From: Monomorium pharaonis
Taxonomy: Eukaryota; Arthropoda; Insecta; Hymenoptera; Formicidae
Length of the DNA stretch: 64,000 bases
Direction of reading: 5' to 3'
NCBI RefSeq assembly: GCF_013373865.1
Contig: NC_050473.1
Coordinates: forward strand, 3,397,455-3,461,454
Part shown: positions 24,580 to 38,269 of the stretch, one piece after another
Layout of the letters: each line of letters starts with the position of its first letter
How positions within the stretch are numbered: the first letter of the stretch is position 1
Notes under the pieces: generated by a model
Seen by the model: the letters and a program-made list of their open reading frames with translations, nothing else
The model's database searches: none
What the model was told of the DNA's origin: nothing
Program-made: the position numbers and the translations under genes

Positions 24580-25613
24580 TCAGTGGATATCAGTGGCTCG
24601 AGTCGGCTCTTTCTCAATCATGAGCCTTTTCTGAGATTTTCTAATTCGCGACTCGAGACGCGTCCTTTCCTCGATTCCAGGTCGTCGCGCCGCACCTGAT
24701 ACGCGATCCGTTACACGTCGCGTGGAGTAGCCGAGTAATGGGAATCGGATACTTCGGCCGCGGCTACGCCATACACACTTCGATCGGCCGCTACGTCGCC
24801 CGACGTACAACCACGAAGAAGGGCCGCGTTGCGCGCGCGGCACACTCGCGGCAAATCACCTTTGACCCAGATTAGAGACGCCACTTCGCCGGCGCGCGGA
24901 CGGATGAGAAAGAGAGGGGGAAGGGCGGGGGAGATAGAGGAGGGGGATGGTGCCGCGCGGGTATATCAAACCCGATGCGATATTCAGAATTATGCGCGTT
25001 GGCGCAGCCAGCCTTATTATAAACGGCGCGTCTCCCTCTGTGGTCCCTGATTGGCGAGACGTATGGCTACGTCGGACTGCTCCGGCCTCTTTCGACCCCT
25101 GCGAGCTCGTTCATCACCGGTATCACGTCATCCTGGCGAGGTGTCGAAGTTTTCAACCCATTTCATCTCCTTTCCTTTCCGCGCGCGTCCTTCCATTTTT
25201 TTTTGACGACCTTTTACTTCGACCTTTCTACTCCTCGCTACGTAATCGCTAGTTTGCTCGAAGAACTGACGTATCTTGATGAACTCGCGTGGAATGACTG
25301 CTCTTTTCAAAGGAATATTCGCTCGATTCTTTATTTAGTCTCTAGAGTTTTCTTTGGATCGTTGTTATAAAATAAAAATCCGCGAAAAGGATAAAAAATT
25401 TTCCTAACTGATGTTAAGAACAAATATTTGCATTGAACTGATGAGCGTTATTTTAACGATCGAACTTACGACGACTCTTGCGCAAAAAACAGAAAATGTT
25501 TCGTTACCTCATAAAAAAATTTTTATTTCTTTATTTTAATTTTTTTTGTACACCTCTTTGGTAAGAAACACCGGAGGATTAAGGACGTGGAAAACTTCCT
25601 CAACACGGGTGTG
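24580..25613. other. CpG-rich patch, no gene recognised
   Basis: GC-rich at 24,600-25,260, AT-rich at 25,320-25,560. Opposed frames around 24,580-25,252 lack motifs. Confidence 0.35.
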
Positions 25614-26220
25614 CTAATAACTTCCGAACTCGCGCCTTCGCCGTCTTGACATCTCGAGAGGGAGGATGATCGTTGTTGGGACGCGGTGGCGAAACATTAA
25701 TTTCAAATCGTGGATAAATGTTTGCTCGGCCGGTCGTGCTCGGGTTACAGGGAGGGTAGCTACGAATAAGCTAGGAGGGCCGTAACAACGAGAGCCAGAG
25801 CGCGAAAGGACGATGTTGCTTACGGCAGCAGTTATTGGGATCCGGGGAATCGTGCATCCTCGCCGAGAAGACGAAGCGAAAGGACGAAGCGCCGTGCCAT
25901 CGGCGAGAAAGAGACAGAGCGGACAGAGAGGGTAAAGAATAGTATTACGTGTCCCGGGTGCCAACTCTTTGGGGGGTTTATATGGAACAATCGCACGAGC
26001 GTGCCATGCGCCCACCGCGTCACGGTGGCTTTCGGGAAAGCTGTTAATGGCCGGTACCTTCGGAATACATGACGGGCTCTCGGGCTTCTCCACAAACACA
26101 ACCACAATGACTGAAAATGGAGCTATGTTTGCGAACTGTCCTGTAGGATTGCGCAATCGGGTCTTCTCGATTAATTTAAACAACATTTTTTTCTCGTACA
26201 GAGTTGATACACCATATTGA
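25614..26220. other. Unexplained long open frames on both strands
   Basis: A 190-codon frame runs on the minus strand (25,614-26,186), opposite an 83-codon plus frame (25,969-26,220). Neither contains a domain I recognise. The minus product is Pro/Arg/Ser-rich with scattered hydrophobic stretches. By length the frame is at the edge of what chance gives in a CpG-rich patch. I leave it unassigned and do not call a gene. Confidence 0.25.
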
Positions 26221-26269
26221 TATGACGATATATGTTATAAGATACTGACGTAACATGGACGTATGCTGT

Positions 26270-26486
26270 ATCCACGTAAGATCTTTATTTAATTAGATGT
26301 AGATCTGAAAATAATTTTTTGAACCATTCAAATAATTATAAATAATTATAAGGAACATTTGGAAAGCAATGTTGCAAAAAATTTTAACATTCTAACAATC
26401 AATTTGAATGCCCTAGATATTTATTTTGATGATTATAACAAAATTAATTTTAGATCTATACAGCTAAATTTTTTAAATACCTTACC
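26270..26486. mobile_element. Palindromic miniature element, family A
   Basis: Shares 'gatctgaaaataatttttt', 'aataattataaggaacattt' and 'gcaatgttgcaaaaaatttt' with the left halves, and 'gatctatacagctaaatttt' with the right ends of other family A copies. The outer left end is degraded. Confidence 0.6.
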
Positions 26487-26489
26487 GCG

Positions 26490-27528
26490 TGCGCATCACA
26501 AAAAACCATTCTTTCTATATAGAAGTACTAGGGAGATGTTGTTTATACTTCCTATTGTTCAGATTCATTTTATAAGGTTCTTATATCCAATATGGTTTAC
26601 TTAAGCTTTGGGGATTTTTCTAATTCTTTGATAAATACAAAATTGAAAAATAAGGAGCAGATTTTAAACAGGAAATAACTGCGAATGTTTACAAATGTTA
26701 CGTGATAGTTGTACAAAGCAAAGACTTATCTCTAAAGTTTTAAATTTAAAAGAGTACAATTTGAATAAAGTGTGATTACAAGCTGTGAAGAGCGAATATT
26801 GAAAAGTTATTTGGCATAAATACATCGTATTGACTTCATGATCGAGCGATATATTAGTGTTATCTGTGAAATTCGTTGTGTAACTATTTGGCAATGGAAG
26901 ATGAGCCATATTGGATACAGATACCTTTTTTCTTGTGAAGAAATCGGATTCTAAATTTTTTTTACTTTTTAATAATTATGTTCTTTATATCGATGAAATA
27001 TTTGGATTTTAATCACACACTCTTTATTTTCATAATAATTTTTACTTGTTTGGTCCATTAAAAAAATAGCTGCGTTATAATAAAAAAAGTCATCGTCACT
27101 TACTAAAATTATAAGAACAAGAAGAGTGAGATATAAGATCGCCGCACTTCATTATCGGCGCTGCGATGTGCAAGCGCGTCAACAGCGAAATATTTCGAGC
27201 AAGTAGGTCGTAAGAACTCCTAATTAAACGTCCGAAAATACGCCCGATGAGAGTATTTCGGGACAGAACGGTAAGTGCGAAAAGATGTTTGAGTTCATTG
27301 CACGCCGACCACTCTCGGCGGAGGGTACTGTCTCTTTGAGAGATTCGTCTCGTCACCGACACGAATACAAAGATATGATCTGTGCGACAAATTTTTTCTG
27401 ACGTATTAAAACAGTAGGGCGGCGATGCGATGTCGCGCTTGTTTTAAAGTAACGTGAAATCTCGGTTTTCATCTCAGCCGAAAATTTCACCGAGCGAATG
27501 CGTCTCCTCGTACGTCAATTGTTACATT
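26490..27528. other. AT-rich then mixed stretch, no gene seen
   Basis: AT-rich to about 27,110, CpG-containing at 27,120-27,530. An 88-codon minus frame at 27,096-27,362 has no recognisable motif. Confidence 0.35.
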
Positions 27529-27529
27529 G

Positions 27530-27712
27530 AAAAAAAAGTTAATAAGTTTGACTAAATTTTTCAACTTAGTTTTTTATTAATATTCATATATTTCAGTCAA
27601 ATATATGTATAAATATTTGAATTTAAGTTGAAGTATTTTACGTATTTAAGTTAAATGCATAAGTACTTGAACTAAGGAAATTTAATCTAGTTGAAAAATA
27701 TAGTCAAGATAT
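27530..27712. mobile_element. Palindromic element, family E
   Basis: The left arm ('gtttgactaaatttttcaac', then 'ttag') is matched by the reverse complement of the right arm ('cttgactatatttttcaact', then 'agattaaatttcct'). It shares this arm with the right end of the 24-kb element. Confidence 0.6.
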
Positions 27713-30700
27713 ACTGTATACACACATATACAATTTTTGTTTTCTTAGTTGTTTTCGCATTTGATAAGATGAATTCGTCCGAAAAGTGAAAAAAGAACAC
27801 TACGCACGATAGTGAGGTAATAAGTAGCGCGTACCTTTATGCGACAGTTATTTCTCTCGTGGTTGAGCAGTCCAAAAAATATCATGAAATTACATACATT
27901 CACAGAGCTGCGATCTTATCGAGCCGGTGGCGTTTCAGTGAATCTTGGTTCGAACTCGTGTGTATATCATATGTATTTAAGACATGAATTAAATGAAATT
28001 TCGTTAACAGCATAGTTGAGTCTCCGCCAAGAAAAGCTTGTTTGTACGATATATCTCAAAGTTACACACGCAAGTCACATTACACGGGGCGTGCATTTGA
28101 TTAATATCTTTTCAAGTTCAACATGTAATTATGCAGAAATATTTTTATATATCGCTAAATCGAGGTATTATTTAATAGTATATTTATAAGAATGATGTAA
28201 GCCTGAAAAAAGATTTAAAAATTTATTTGTGGGACGTAATTTATTTCGCTAAAGTAAATATTTATATTTAAATATGACAAAATAGAGTTCTAGTCCTAGC
28301 AAATAAACAAATTAATAAGAAATTAAAAAACGACATTTCACAGAAATGTATATTTCATTATAATCAAAATTTTTTTATAAACCAATAAATATCGAAGAAA
28401 ACATAAATAATATTTATTAATATTTTTACTTTTTTCTCTGGTGGTGTGTATAATGCCTAGCCTTTATGCATAAAGCTTACTTAACTTATTTTATTTTTTA
28501 AGTTATTAAACAGAATTTTTTAAATTTCTTATTATATATAGAAAATAAGAAAAAAATAAACTATAGTTCTTATTCAGCTCAGAAATCTTAATTAAATCTT
28601 CGTGACAAAATTCGCAATTAAAATATTAAGTTATAAATAAAACTATGATGAAAGTCAAATAGAATTCGCGAAGCGACGTCGTAAAAATGTGTAACTTGGA
28701 AACGTGAAAATCGAAGGTTCGTTTTGTCGCCACAAAAGTTCCTTCTAAAACTTTCCCAAGAACGCAATCTACAGTTTTGCGCAAATTCTCAAAAAGTTTC
28801 GATCGTATCTGTTTGCATAATGTTAAACAAAACTTTCTACACGCTTCAGAACTTCATATATATTTTTCCCATTAAATAAACTGCAAATTCACGTCTTTTA
28901 CGCGACGAACACTTTTGTCGCACCTGTCCTTTTAAGCCTACGATGCTTTTAAGTCGATGTAAAATTCAACTCTAGGACAATCCTAAACATATCTCGTTCA
29001 AAACGCGAGGGCGCGATGAAGCACACACATGCAATTAATTGCGTTCAGCGTACGCAATGAAATACGGAGATATAGAAGCGTGCGGGATGAATTGCCGCGA
29101 GGAAATAAATTCAATTCTGGCTAGATCGATGAATTATGCGAAAATGCACTACGCAACGTTCAACGCAGAATGCCATATTCTGGCTTGGAGAATTAATTAT
29201 GTTTAAAAGACGGGCATTACACATCGCATGATTTCCCGTGTGGCTCATTATAGTACGGTTTGATACTGCGGCAAGGCCATATTGCGATTTCGTAATTGCG
29301 TCCGCCGTTGGATACGCGAACTTTCAGCCTGTCTCGAGCGGGATCGATTTATATCGCGGTAAAGCCTCGCGTAAATAAACGGCGAAGTTTCATGAAGATG
29401 TTTGAGGAACATGCATATTCGATAAGATGCGAGATCGAGGTGGATCAATACGTACGTGCGCATATTGATTTTTCCAATACCCGAGAAAAATTGTGCCCGT
29501 ACGATAGAGGATCAAAATAAAACCTATAATAGTATCACAAACTACATAAAAAGTTGTTTATTTCTGTCGATTTCGACTCCAATCTCGATTTAACTTATTT
29601 CCTTGTCTTTTTTTCTAGTTATAAGAATTAAAAAAATGTAAAGAAAAAAATAAATCTAACTGATTCAAATACGGTAGCTTGTGAATTTTGATATTTCGAT
29701 TACAAAATTTAATGTTATAAAAATAATAACATAAATTCTCAGGTGCCAATGAAACCAAAAAGTTAGAGTTTTAAGATTTTTAAGTTTGGAACGACTGCCC
29801 GTAATAGATAATCACAACAAATGACGGAAGGATCAGTCCAGTCTCTAAGTGATAACTCACAGTTTTTGTTAAAAAATACATATTTATAAAAGAATTTAAT
29901 GTGTTTTGATCTTTTTAAATAATTAATTTCACTTTATTTTTATTTTTGTAAAATAAATTAAAAATAAATAAATGTACAAAATGTACCTTTATATATACAT
30001 ATATATATATATATATATAATTATAAAACAAATTAAGAGAAATAAATTAATGAGAGAAGAAATAAATTGAACGAAAGGTAAAGAAGAAAAAGAATCTCGT
30101 AACTACAACTCGTTGACCCATTGGCGCCTAAACGTTACACATTGCTTTTACAACATCGAATTCTACATCTTAACATCAAACTTATCACAAAAATCCGCGA
30201 AATACTTGTATCTCCCCTCGGGGAGGTTCAAGTTAAATCTGTAATTACATCTGCAGAAACGCACGTGTGCTAAATACAACAATACACACTAAAACGATTT
30301 ACTGGCAGCGTCGCAGCGTGCAGCGTTGTTTGACGATCACCTAGCTTTCGCAATAAACGCAACATAAACGAGAAACGCTATCTTACAAGGACTTAAAGCG
30401 AAAGCCTCGTCGGTGGTGTACAAAACCTTGCCACGCGACCCCTCGGGGGACGATCGCCAACTTATCGAACGATACCTCCGACGTGCTGTGCTCCGCAGTA
30501 GTACTGCCATTAGCAAAATGAAAGCTGCAGCGAACTAAGCCTAACTTATGACTTTAATTATCGCGTGGCCATTACGCGCCGCTATTTGCCGTTGACGGTC
30601 GGCCCCCTTTTCATAAAGCAGCGAGACTTATAACACGCTCCACGATTACTAACGACCCCGCAAATTTTTTATTGCGAGGCGCGACTTTTAACATACATAG

Positions 30701-31300
30701 GGACAAATGGAGCTTGCAGGTAGAAAATTGCGTTAATAAAGAAAATGTTTTTCCTCTATACGTTGAATAGAACGCGACGACCATTTGGCTGCAATGCGGA
30801 GATGTCGGCATTTTAATTGAAAACGTTATCCGCGATACCAAACTAAGCCCCTTCCTCCCCTCCTCCTTCTTCACCGGTAACCAACATTTCACGCTTCGCT
30901 CGCTTCTTTTTACTTTATTAACGTATCGCGGGAACGAATCGCTGATCGCTTTTGGCTTTTAATTGCTCAGCCTAGTCGTCCGAATTCGGTACACGAATTA
31001 ATTACTTGAAACACATTTTCTTTGATCAATTTGATCAAAAGGAGAGCAAACTTTATTTGTTTCTCGTAAGCTTTAAATTTTCAATATAAAATGTCTTATT
31101 GATATTAAAAAAAATGGACAAAATAAACATATAATCTCTAATATTCAATGTTAAGTAATAATGAATTATCTCAATGTGTAAATAAATCATACAAACGGTC
31201 TTCTCCGTCCCTTCCATATTCCAGTTGTGAAATTCATACTTTCTGCATGCATTATGAAAAGTCGTATCGCTAATCACATATCGTGAATTTCATTCGACTT
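27713..31300. other. Long non-coding stretch, nothing recognised
   Basis: AT-rich at 28,090-28,660, 29,520-30,070 and 31,030-31,200, with a (TA)n run at 29,993-30,019. More CpG-rich at 28,660-29,510 and 30,090-30,960. Frames of 60-93 codons are without motifs. The sequence at 27,949 that resembles a tRNA B-box has no foldable tRNA around it. Confidence 0.35.
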
Positions 31301-31550
31301 TAATATTCATTAGAAAAAGAAGCGAGGCGGGAAGCAAGAACGGGGGGATTCAAGTAGAGGATGCGACGAGAAGGGGGCGCGCAGACGCCTTTGGTCAGAG
31401 AGGGATAGATACGAGTCGTTTTAAAATACATCTGGGAGAAGGCGTCGCTTTCAGAGAAACGAGGAGCTTTGCGCACGATGGAATGGCTCTCGCGGAGTAT
31501 ATGACTGCGAGATGAACGACGGGGTGAGATAGACGGGCGTCGGGTAGATA

Positions 31551-31581
31551 GGCAGACAGGCAGGCAGGCAGGCAGGCAGGC
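31551..31581. repeat. (CAGG)n tetranucleotide microsatellite
   Basis: About seven copies of a caggcagg-type unit, within a CpG-rich patch (31,310-31,880). Confidence 0.9.
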
Positions 31582-31904
31582 CTGAGAGAACGAACGGCAG
31601 GAGAGACCGGACGTAAAGGGAGATGCATTGTTTACAGTAATGAAGGCGTAAATAAGTGATGAGTCGAGCGACGCATCGATCTCGCTCGGCGGCCCTGCCT
31701 CCGACTAGCTACGGCACTGTCCCCGTGCAAATTCACCCTGTGCAAAGTCAACCCCCTCCCGTCTGTCCTGAAAAGGAGATTTCCAGGGAGGGGGAACGTG
31801 GCGGTTTTGCCATCCTGTGTTATCGGTTTAATAACCTTTCTGATGTCACATATGCACACAAAAACTTTAGTATCAAATTAAAATTATCATGTTCCGTTTC
31901 ATAA

Positions 31905-32180
31905 TTATTGTTTACATAATTTAATCTTAATTTAAAGCATTTAATAATCTTAAATTTCAGCAAAATATTATACTTTTTATCTCAATATTATAATAGCATC
32001 TCAAAGAGCACACTATATGTAATTCTTTTGATAGTAGTATTAAAAAATTCTACTTCTCTCTTCGTTACTTTCCGTTAGGTATTTTTTTCCCTTTCAATTC
32101 ATGAAAATTACTATCAAAGTATGCGAATATATTTTTGTTTGATGAAACAAATTTCTTCATGTAAATAAGTTGTATCAGTT
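31905..32180. mobile_element. AT-rich element resembling family B
   Basis: Contains 'aataatcttaaatttcagca', 'aaatattatactttttatct' and 'aaagagcacactatatgtaa', followed by 'gatagtagtattaaaaaatt'. These are shared with the 11.1- and 60.7-kb copies. The right terminal repeat is not clear. Confidence 0.5.
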
Positions 32181-33500
32181 TAACATTACAATCTTACTTC
32201 ATTATTTAACATTTCGAAAGATATTTTGAAAACAAAACTCTTTTTCTTGTACACATAATACATCACACAAATGGTATGCCAGCAACGCTGTGTGCTTCTT
32301 TGATATTATCATTAGAATTAGTTTCGTAATCTCGCCGCAAAGATCGAGCGATTTAATATGAATATAATAAAAAAACATGTTACCGCAAAGATCAGTAATA
32401 AAAAACCACTAGCTGAATATATCTCCTTTGTAAATGTTATCCACATAATAGAAGTAATATCATTTTCATGTATTTCAAACGTTTCGTTTATTTCCGTCAT
32501 ACAATGTCCGTTTAATGGCGTACCGTCGATAATTTACACGACTTGCCCCCTCAAGCGTAAGTAGTACAGTCAGCGTATGGCCAGCCGTACAGAATTAATA
32601 TATATATATATATATATATGCTGAAACGTATGAAAATATTACGGTTATGAGATAAAAGTTGCAAACATATTATTTTATACGTATTATAACAACTAAATAT
32701 CTTTCCGTCTAATTGAAAGCAATCATTCGCGACATATAAAAATAAAAAAAAATAATTTAAAAAATCGCTTTCTAAGTATACGCGCTATATCAAAGAACGG
32801 AAATACGAAATAAACACATAATCGATTCGAATATAAAATTATTCACGACAAAAATACTTTTGGCACAAATACTTTTGTATGTGCGCGCGCAAAAAAAAAA
32901 CATTATCTCAACATTTTTCGTTTGGACAGGAATAATTATTATTTTTGTTATAATTGTGCTGACGTAATATTATCACTCGCGCACACCCGAGATAGAGGAG
33001 GGGAGGGGAAGAGGGAGGGAGGAAAGAGAAAGGGGGGACAACGTTGCAAACTCCGAAAATACTAGCTCGGTCGGATTTTACATCCCGACGACGCCGGGTC
33101 AACGTTACCGTCGCGCTGCCGATCGATTTATCGCGGGTCCGCGCGCGTCTCGCGAACATATTTACTCGATTAAAAGCGTTCACACGGCATGCACATACTC
33201 GCGGGCGTGCACGTTTTTAAGCTTTCGACGTGTATCGGGACCAGTCGTGCCACGTTTGCGCGCGCGCGCGCCCGCCCGCTCACACGAGCGTAACTTCCTC
33301 GTCGTCGCGAATAAACGAATACGAACGGTCCACACGTGTCTACCGCGAATGAAATTAACATTGAATAAGAGCCGCGACGCGCTTTATGCTTCATTGAATC
33401 GGCCGTAAACTCGCCCGCGTAACGCGCAGCACGTCTTGTTTTCCCGCGCGCGTATTCGCGTACTCGCCAGCACGTGTCAAGGGATTTTACTGACGTATAA
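32181..33500. other. AT-rich stretch followed by a CpG-rich patch
   Basis: AT-rich to about 32,930, with a (TA)n run at 32,599-32,620. A G-rich run (gaggggaggggaagagggag) lies near 32,998-33,035. Very CpG-rich sequence follows at 33,060-33,480, including gcgcgcgcgcgcccgcccgc near 33,257. It may be a regulatory patch by composition; no gene was recognised. Confidence 0.35.
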
Positions 33501-33523
33501 AAGAGAGATAGATAGATAGAGAT

Positions 33524-33566
<43 letters not shown>

Positions 33567-33568
33567 AA
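33501..33568. repeat. (GATA)/(GA)n microsatellite
   Basis: gatagataga passes into a GA run of about 35 bp with A-rich edges. Confidence 0.9.
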
Positions 33569-33719
33569 GTGTTTGCAAAAAGCAAAGATAATACGCGCGC
33601 GGTTTTATGCCCACTGACTGTCCGAATTAGAATGAAAATACGATAAGCATAACAGGTACATCGCAGTGCTGCTTTATTACTGCGCAAAACAGAATTGGAA
33701 AACGAGTTAACCCTACATT

Positions 33720-36185
33720 ATTCGCGTGGTTTTTTTCAAAGTAATTATCGCGTTAGGTGTTTCCGACGCGACTCCAACATTATATCTCCATTTTCGTTGT
33801 TCTCTTTGACTACAATTAAATAAAGATTAATAATACTTTATACGGTTTTTAAAATAAAGGTAAATATTCATTTTTCTACTGTAAAATTGTAATTTTTTTA
33901 CACTAAATACAATAATAAGATAGTTTTAACCGGTAAATATAGAATTTATATATAATCTTTATAGTCGCGTCACATCTTGCGTCTTGAAAAACAGCATACG
34001 ATATTTTTATGATTGATAAAAAATGTTTTACATCAAAATGAATGACTCCTAAGAATCCTCAAATATCATAATTTGTAAATATTTTGTAACAAATAACTCG
34101 TGTTAAAAGAAAAAAAAGGGAAAATGTAGCCTGTGCCATGTCAGTTTTGGAGTGCAATTTTTCAAATGTTTATTTCTGGTCTTGTTGCAAAAATATAAAT
34201 TATTAAAAATTATAAAACAGTATTATAAAAATTGCTATACTTTGCGATAGAAGATACTCTTTCTAGTCATTTATGTCATTTTCAGTTTTATTTTTAGCTT
34301 TTAAGAAATATTATCCAAAAATTGTTAGTATTGTGTGTATGTGTGGTAACCTTCTTCTAATATAATTATAGTTAAAAATATGATTTTGTAACGAATCAGC
34401 AGAGTTATAAAGCGTGAGCTTAGCTACGCCAAGGACGCAACACACGAACATCAAAGTGACAGTGAATTATGGCCAGTGTTGTCTTAATAGTCGCGATAAA
34501 AAGTATACTATTGCTGTCATTGGACCATATGCGTGCGCATTTAAATAATTTTTTCTTCCTCCTGTTTGCGTCTTTATAGATCTACGAAGAAAGATTTGCT
34601 CCACTTTATATACGAAGTACCTTGACTCAATTCCAACAAATAATCACGGAAACAGTCATGAATCATAACATTTTTCTTTAAAATTGCGGTAAGTAACGAT
34701 CAATGGCTACCTAGTCGAGGTAATATCAGTGATAATAATAATAACAAAATTTTTATAAAAGTAACAATTTTTTTCTTATTTCTCCACAAGGTTTCTGACG
34801 AGATTTTCAACTTTCTGTAGATAAAGTTTTGTAGATTGTACGATTATTCTGCCGTTTTTCTAATAAAATAATAATTCTGCTCAATTTTTTACTCAAGACA
34901 TTCAGTATGGTCAAATAAAATCTTTATTCAGAATTTATAAAAAAAATTCTTAAGAATTTCTAGATTTTTAGGAATTTTATGCAAAATTTCAGTTAAAGAA
35001 TTTTCTTATGCTTTGAAATACATTTATTTTACATCTTTCTTAATCATCAACAATCACAAAAAGGCAAAGTTTTGTATATTAAATTTGAAAAAGTACTAAA
35101 AATAAATATGAACTAAATATGACAATCTGTCCGTAGTATACAGATTTAGCTCATCGGAAGTACAGAATTTGAAATGTGATTAAACACACGACGTTATTTT
35201 GGGGCGATACATTGTCCTCTATTGTCATGATTAAAAAAAAAAAAATTTGTAAGTCACATTAGAATGAATGTAGACGTACGACAATTTATTGCTAATTGAT
35301 TGTCAATACTTTGCATTATCAAGGAAAAAAATAAACCGAAGAAACAATTTTGTGGCAAAAAGAAAGAGATGAAATTTAAATTTAAAGCAAAATTCCCAAA
35401 ATTTCTTAATAAAACTTCATGAAAATCAGTATTTTCCTGGTTTTCAAGGGTAAAAAAGAAATTTCTTAAAAAATTTTAGGTTTTCTCGATTTTTTCCCGA
35501 TAGTAAACATATCCGGTGGAGAGTAAAATATCAAGAGCGAAGTGTCGAAAGCAAAACGTAACAAAATATCAATATCAAAGTATCGCCACGTGATTGCGTG
35601 ATCGCGCGAAGCATCGCCACCGGCGCGGCCATCAAAGAGATCAGCATTGAATCGAGCTTACGTCACGTTCCATACGGGAAAACAGTATCCGGTATCATCG
35701 AGAGCATCTCGTCGCCGTTCGTTCGCCACGCCTAATTATCATATCTTCATGCGTCGCGTACGAGAAGTGCGCGTGTAGACATCGGAAGAGGCAAGTATGG
35801 CGAAGAAGTACTACGCGCTTATTAAACGGAAATCGAGGCTTCTATCTGTTTGAGCGGTAATCTCATTGTCAATCCATTGATGTCACACAATACAGTACTA
35901 TTAGAAAGACAGATATAGTTATCAAGTGGTACGGATAAAAAAAAGAAGAAGTAAATTAATCAAAGAAGTCAGAGAAATTAATTGACAAAGTAAATTGAAT
36001 ATGTAAAAGAGAATAACATTTAACCGTCTAATTACTTCTATTTAAAATGTCTAAAAACAGTCTGTTTTAGTGCAATTTTTCGAGTCTTGTTTATTATAAA
36101 TGCTTTTTCGAAGCACACACATCATACACATAGTAAACGTGTACGAAACCAATCATGTTTCAATTTTTTCTCTAGATTCTTAAAT
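33720..36185. other. AT-rich stretch with a CpG-rich section, no gene recognised
   Basis: AT-rich apart from 34,390-34,620 and 35,520-35,830. Around 34,920-35,490 there are many 'aatttctta'/'taagaaatt' words in both orientations, suggesting a degraded palindromic repeat whose ends I cannot fix. Confidence 0.35.
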
Positions 36186-36420
36186 TGAGCTGTCTACCTA
36201 AAAATTTAGTTATCTACAGATCTAAAAATAATTTTGCTGGGCTATCAAAATAATTACACAGAATACACAAGCATGATGAGCAATGCTGCAAAAAGTTCTG
36301 GCATTTTAGCAATCCGCTCGAGCGTCCTGTATAATTATTTTGACGATGTAACAAAATTATTTTCGGATCTGTATGCAGCTAAATTTTTTAATACTTTAAT
36401 AAAACTGTTCTTTTTTCGTC
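36186..36420. mobile_element. Palindromic miniature element, family A (best-preserved copy)
   Basis: The left arm runs 'acagatctaaaaataatttt', 'caaaataattacacagaata', 'aagcatgatgagcaatgctg'. The right arm runs 'gtcctgtataattattttga', 'acaaaattattttcggatct', 'gtatgcagctaaatttttta'. The arms are imperfect reverse complements over most of about 235 bp. The 69-codon open frame across it is not a gene. Confidence 0.7.
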
Positions 36421-36429
36421 ATCTGTCAA

Positions 36430-37576
36430 AATTCAAAAATTGAACGAAATCTGAATCTCCTCAGCGGGAATACAGCATTTTGATTACTGGTCAAGTTTGA
36501 AACTCACCATTGTCCAATTTCTATCTTGTAGAATATTATTAACAGATAATTAACAAATAAGACCTGCTGCCGTTTCGATTATACTATTAATTAGCTAACT
36601 CGATTATAAGAATTTAAATAAAGAGCATTATTTACCACAAATAATATTAATTACGGTAAAAAATCTAACTTCTTACATACTTTTATATATTAAAAAATCT
36701 CAATTATTGAAAAAGTGCTAATTACTACTATAGATGATTGAACGCACATAAATATTCAACAGTAAGCGGTCATTGACACTTCTCAGCAGACTTAGTGATC
36801 TACAATCGTCATTCCAGAAAAAGAGGCGAGCAGTCGGCGTAGTCGAACACGCGTGCGGGAGTTTGCCGTGTCATCGAGAAGGAATTAATGGCTACCGGGT
36901 TAAAAATAGCACGACGGCGGCGAAATGATTCCACCGCGGGGGAAAAGAAAGGAGAGAGGAGACCGGCGAGCGCGACGTCGAACTAAATTCTTGATTTACA
37001 AGTGGAGCGGAAGCGAGACTATCGCACAAAGCCGCCGCCGTGGCTCACGCGTCTAATGCACTCGTAAACGAATTTTATCGTCGCCACGGTTACGCGGACA
37101 AGCCAGCTGGAGACTGTGTCGCGAGCGGAAAATAGAGAGGCTCCGAATCCTTCCTCGTCCCTTCCCTCCTTTACGTAAGTGCCATAGTTTGATGACCACA
37201 TTGTACATCTTTTGAGACGTTACTTCGACCCATATTGCGATGAACACGCGGGAGCGTGCAAAATTCTGAATTTTATGTTCATATGCAATCGAGAATCACA
37301 CACAAGCCGTGAGAATAAAATATTATCATGAATTGGAAATAATTTAGGTTACAATATATCTACAATAGAAATTAATGATGGAGTGAATCCAAAAATCCAT
37401 TGTATAAATCAGTGTAAAATTTCAAGAATTTAAAATACACAACAGAGTCAAATTATCTGAATTATTAACCTATTGTTTTGTTCAGATCTTTTGGATCAAA
37501 AATGCACATGTTATTTTTTAATAATATTTTATTTAAAATTTTTTTCCTTGACCTTTTGATGAGACTCTGTTAATGT
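36430..37576. other. Non-coding stretch
   Basis: AT-rich to about 36,770, CpG-rich at 36,780-37,260, then AT-rich again. Minus-strand frames of 60-64 codons have no motif. Confidence 0.35.
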
Positions 37577-38152
37577 ACACAGTAAAACACATTTTTTATT
37601 TGTGTTAAAACTTTCTAGTGTAGAAATTTTAGTGTTAAATTTCTAATATAGCTGTGTGTTGATTTAACATATCGTCGTTACGCTATTTGGTTTTTTGTAT
37701 GTAAAATTAATACTAACTATTTTCAAGAGTTAAAATAATACAATTTATATGTAAATTTATGAATTCTTGATTACATATTTTATATGTGAATAGATAAATT
37801 GTGTTATTTTTCTCTCTCTAAAACACTAATTATATTTTAAATGGACACATTTCTTGTATTATTAGTCATAAAGAGATTGCTTCTATTATTTACTTCTAGT
37901 TAATGTTTTTAATACACAGATTATGCCCATTTAACATTTTAATTTCATCAGAACTACAAATCAGTCAGTTTAACATAAGTTTCGGTTCCTGACATGGTCA
38001 AAATGTTAAATTTTTATGTTAATTTCTTACACATTATTTGTGTTACCTTTTAACATATTTGCTTTATATTCAATTGAATCTACCAAAACTTCAGTGGCTA
38101 AATTGGGACATGTAAAATGTGTTAAATTTAACACAAAATTCTTTTGGAGTGT
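37577..38152. mobile_element. AT-rich element, family D
   Basis: Begins 'acacagtaaaacacattttt' and ends '...aattcttttggagtgt', with 'tgtgttaaa' just inside each end. The inner right end 'gggacatgtaaaatgtgtta' and 'aatttaacacaaaatt' is found in reverse complement at the left end of the 39.9-kb element. About 576 bp, no coding capacity. Confidence 0.65.
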
Positions 38153-38269
38153 CTCTTTTTAAGACATTTTTTTAACTTTTTATTTATTTTTTGAGTTTTT
38201 TTATCACGTTGCTATGATCATGCAGTGTATGTTTAGTGTGTAAATTCGAACAAAAAGAACAGCAAGGTT

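Noticed and set aside
27900..27975. Sequence ggttcgaactc resembling a tRNA B-box
   Set aside because: The flanking bases cannot form a T-arm or an acceptor stem, and no A-box lies at the right distance.
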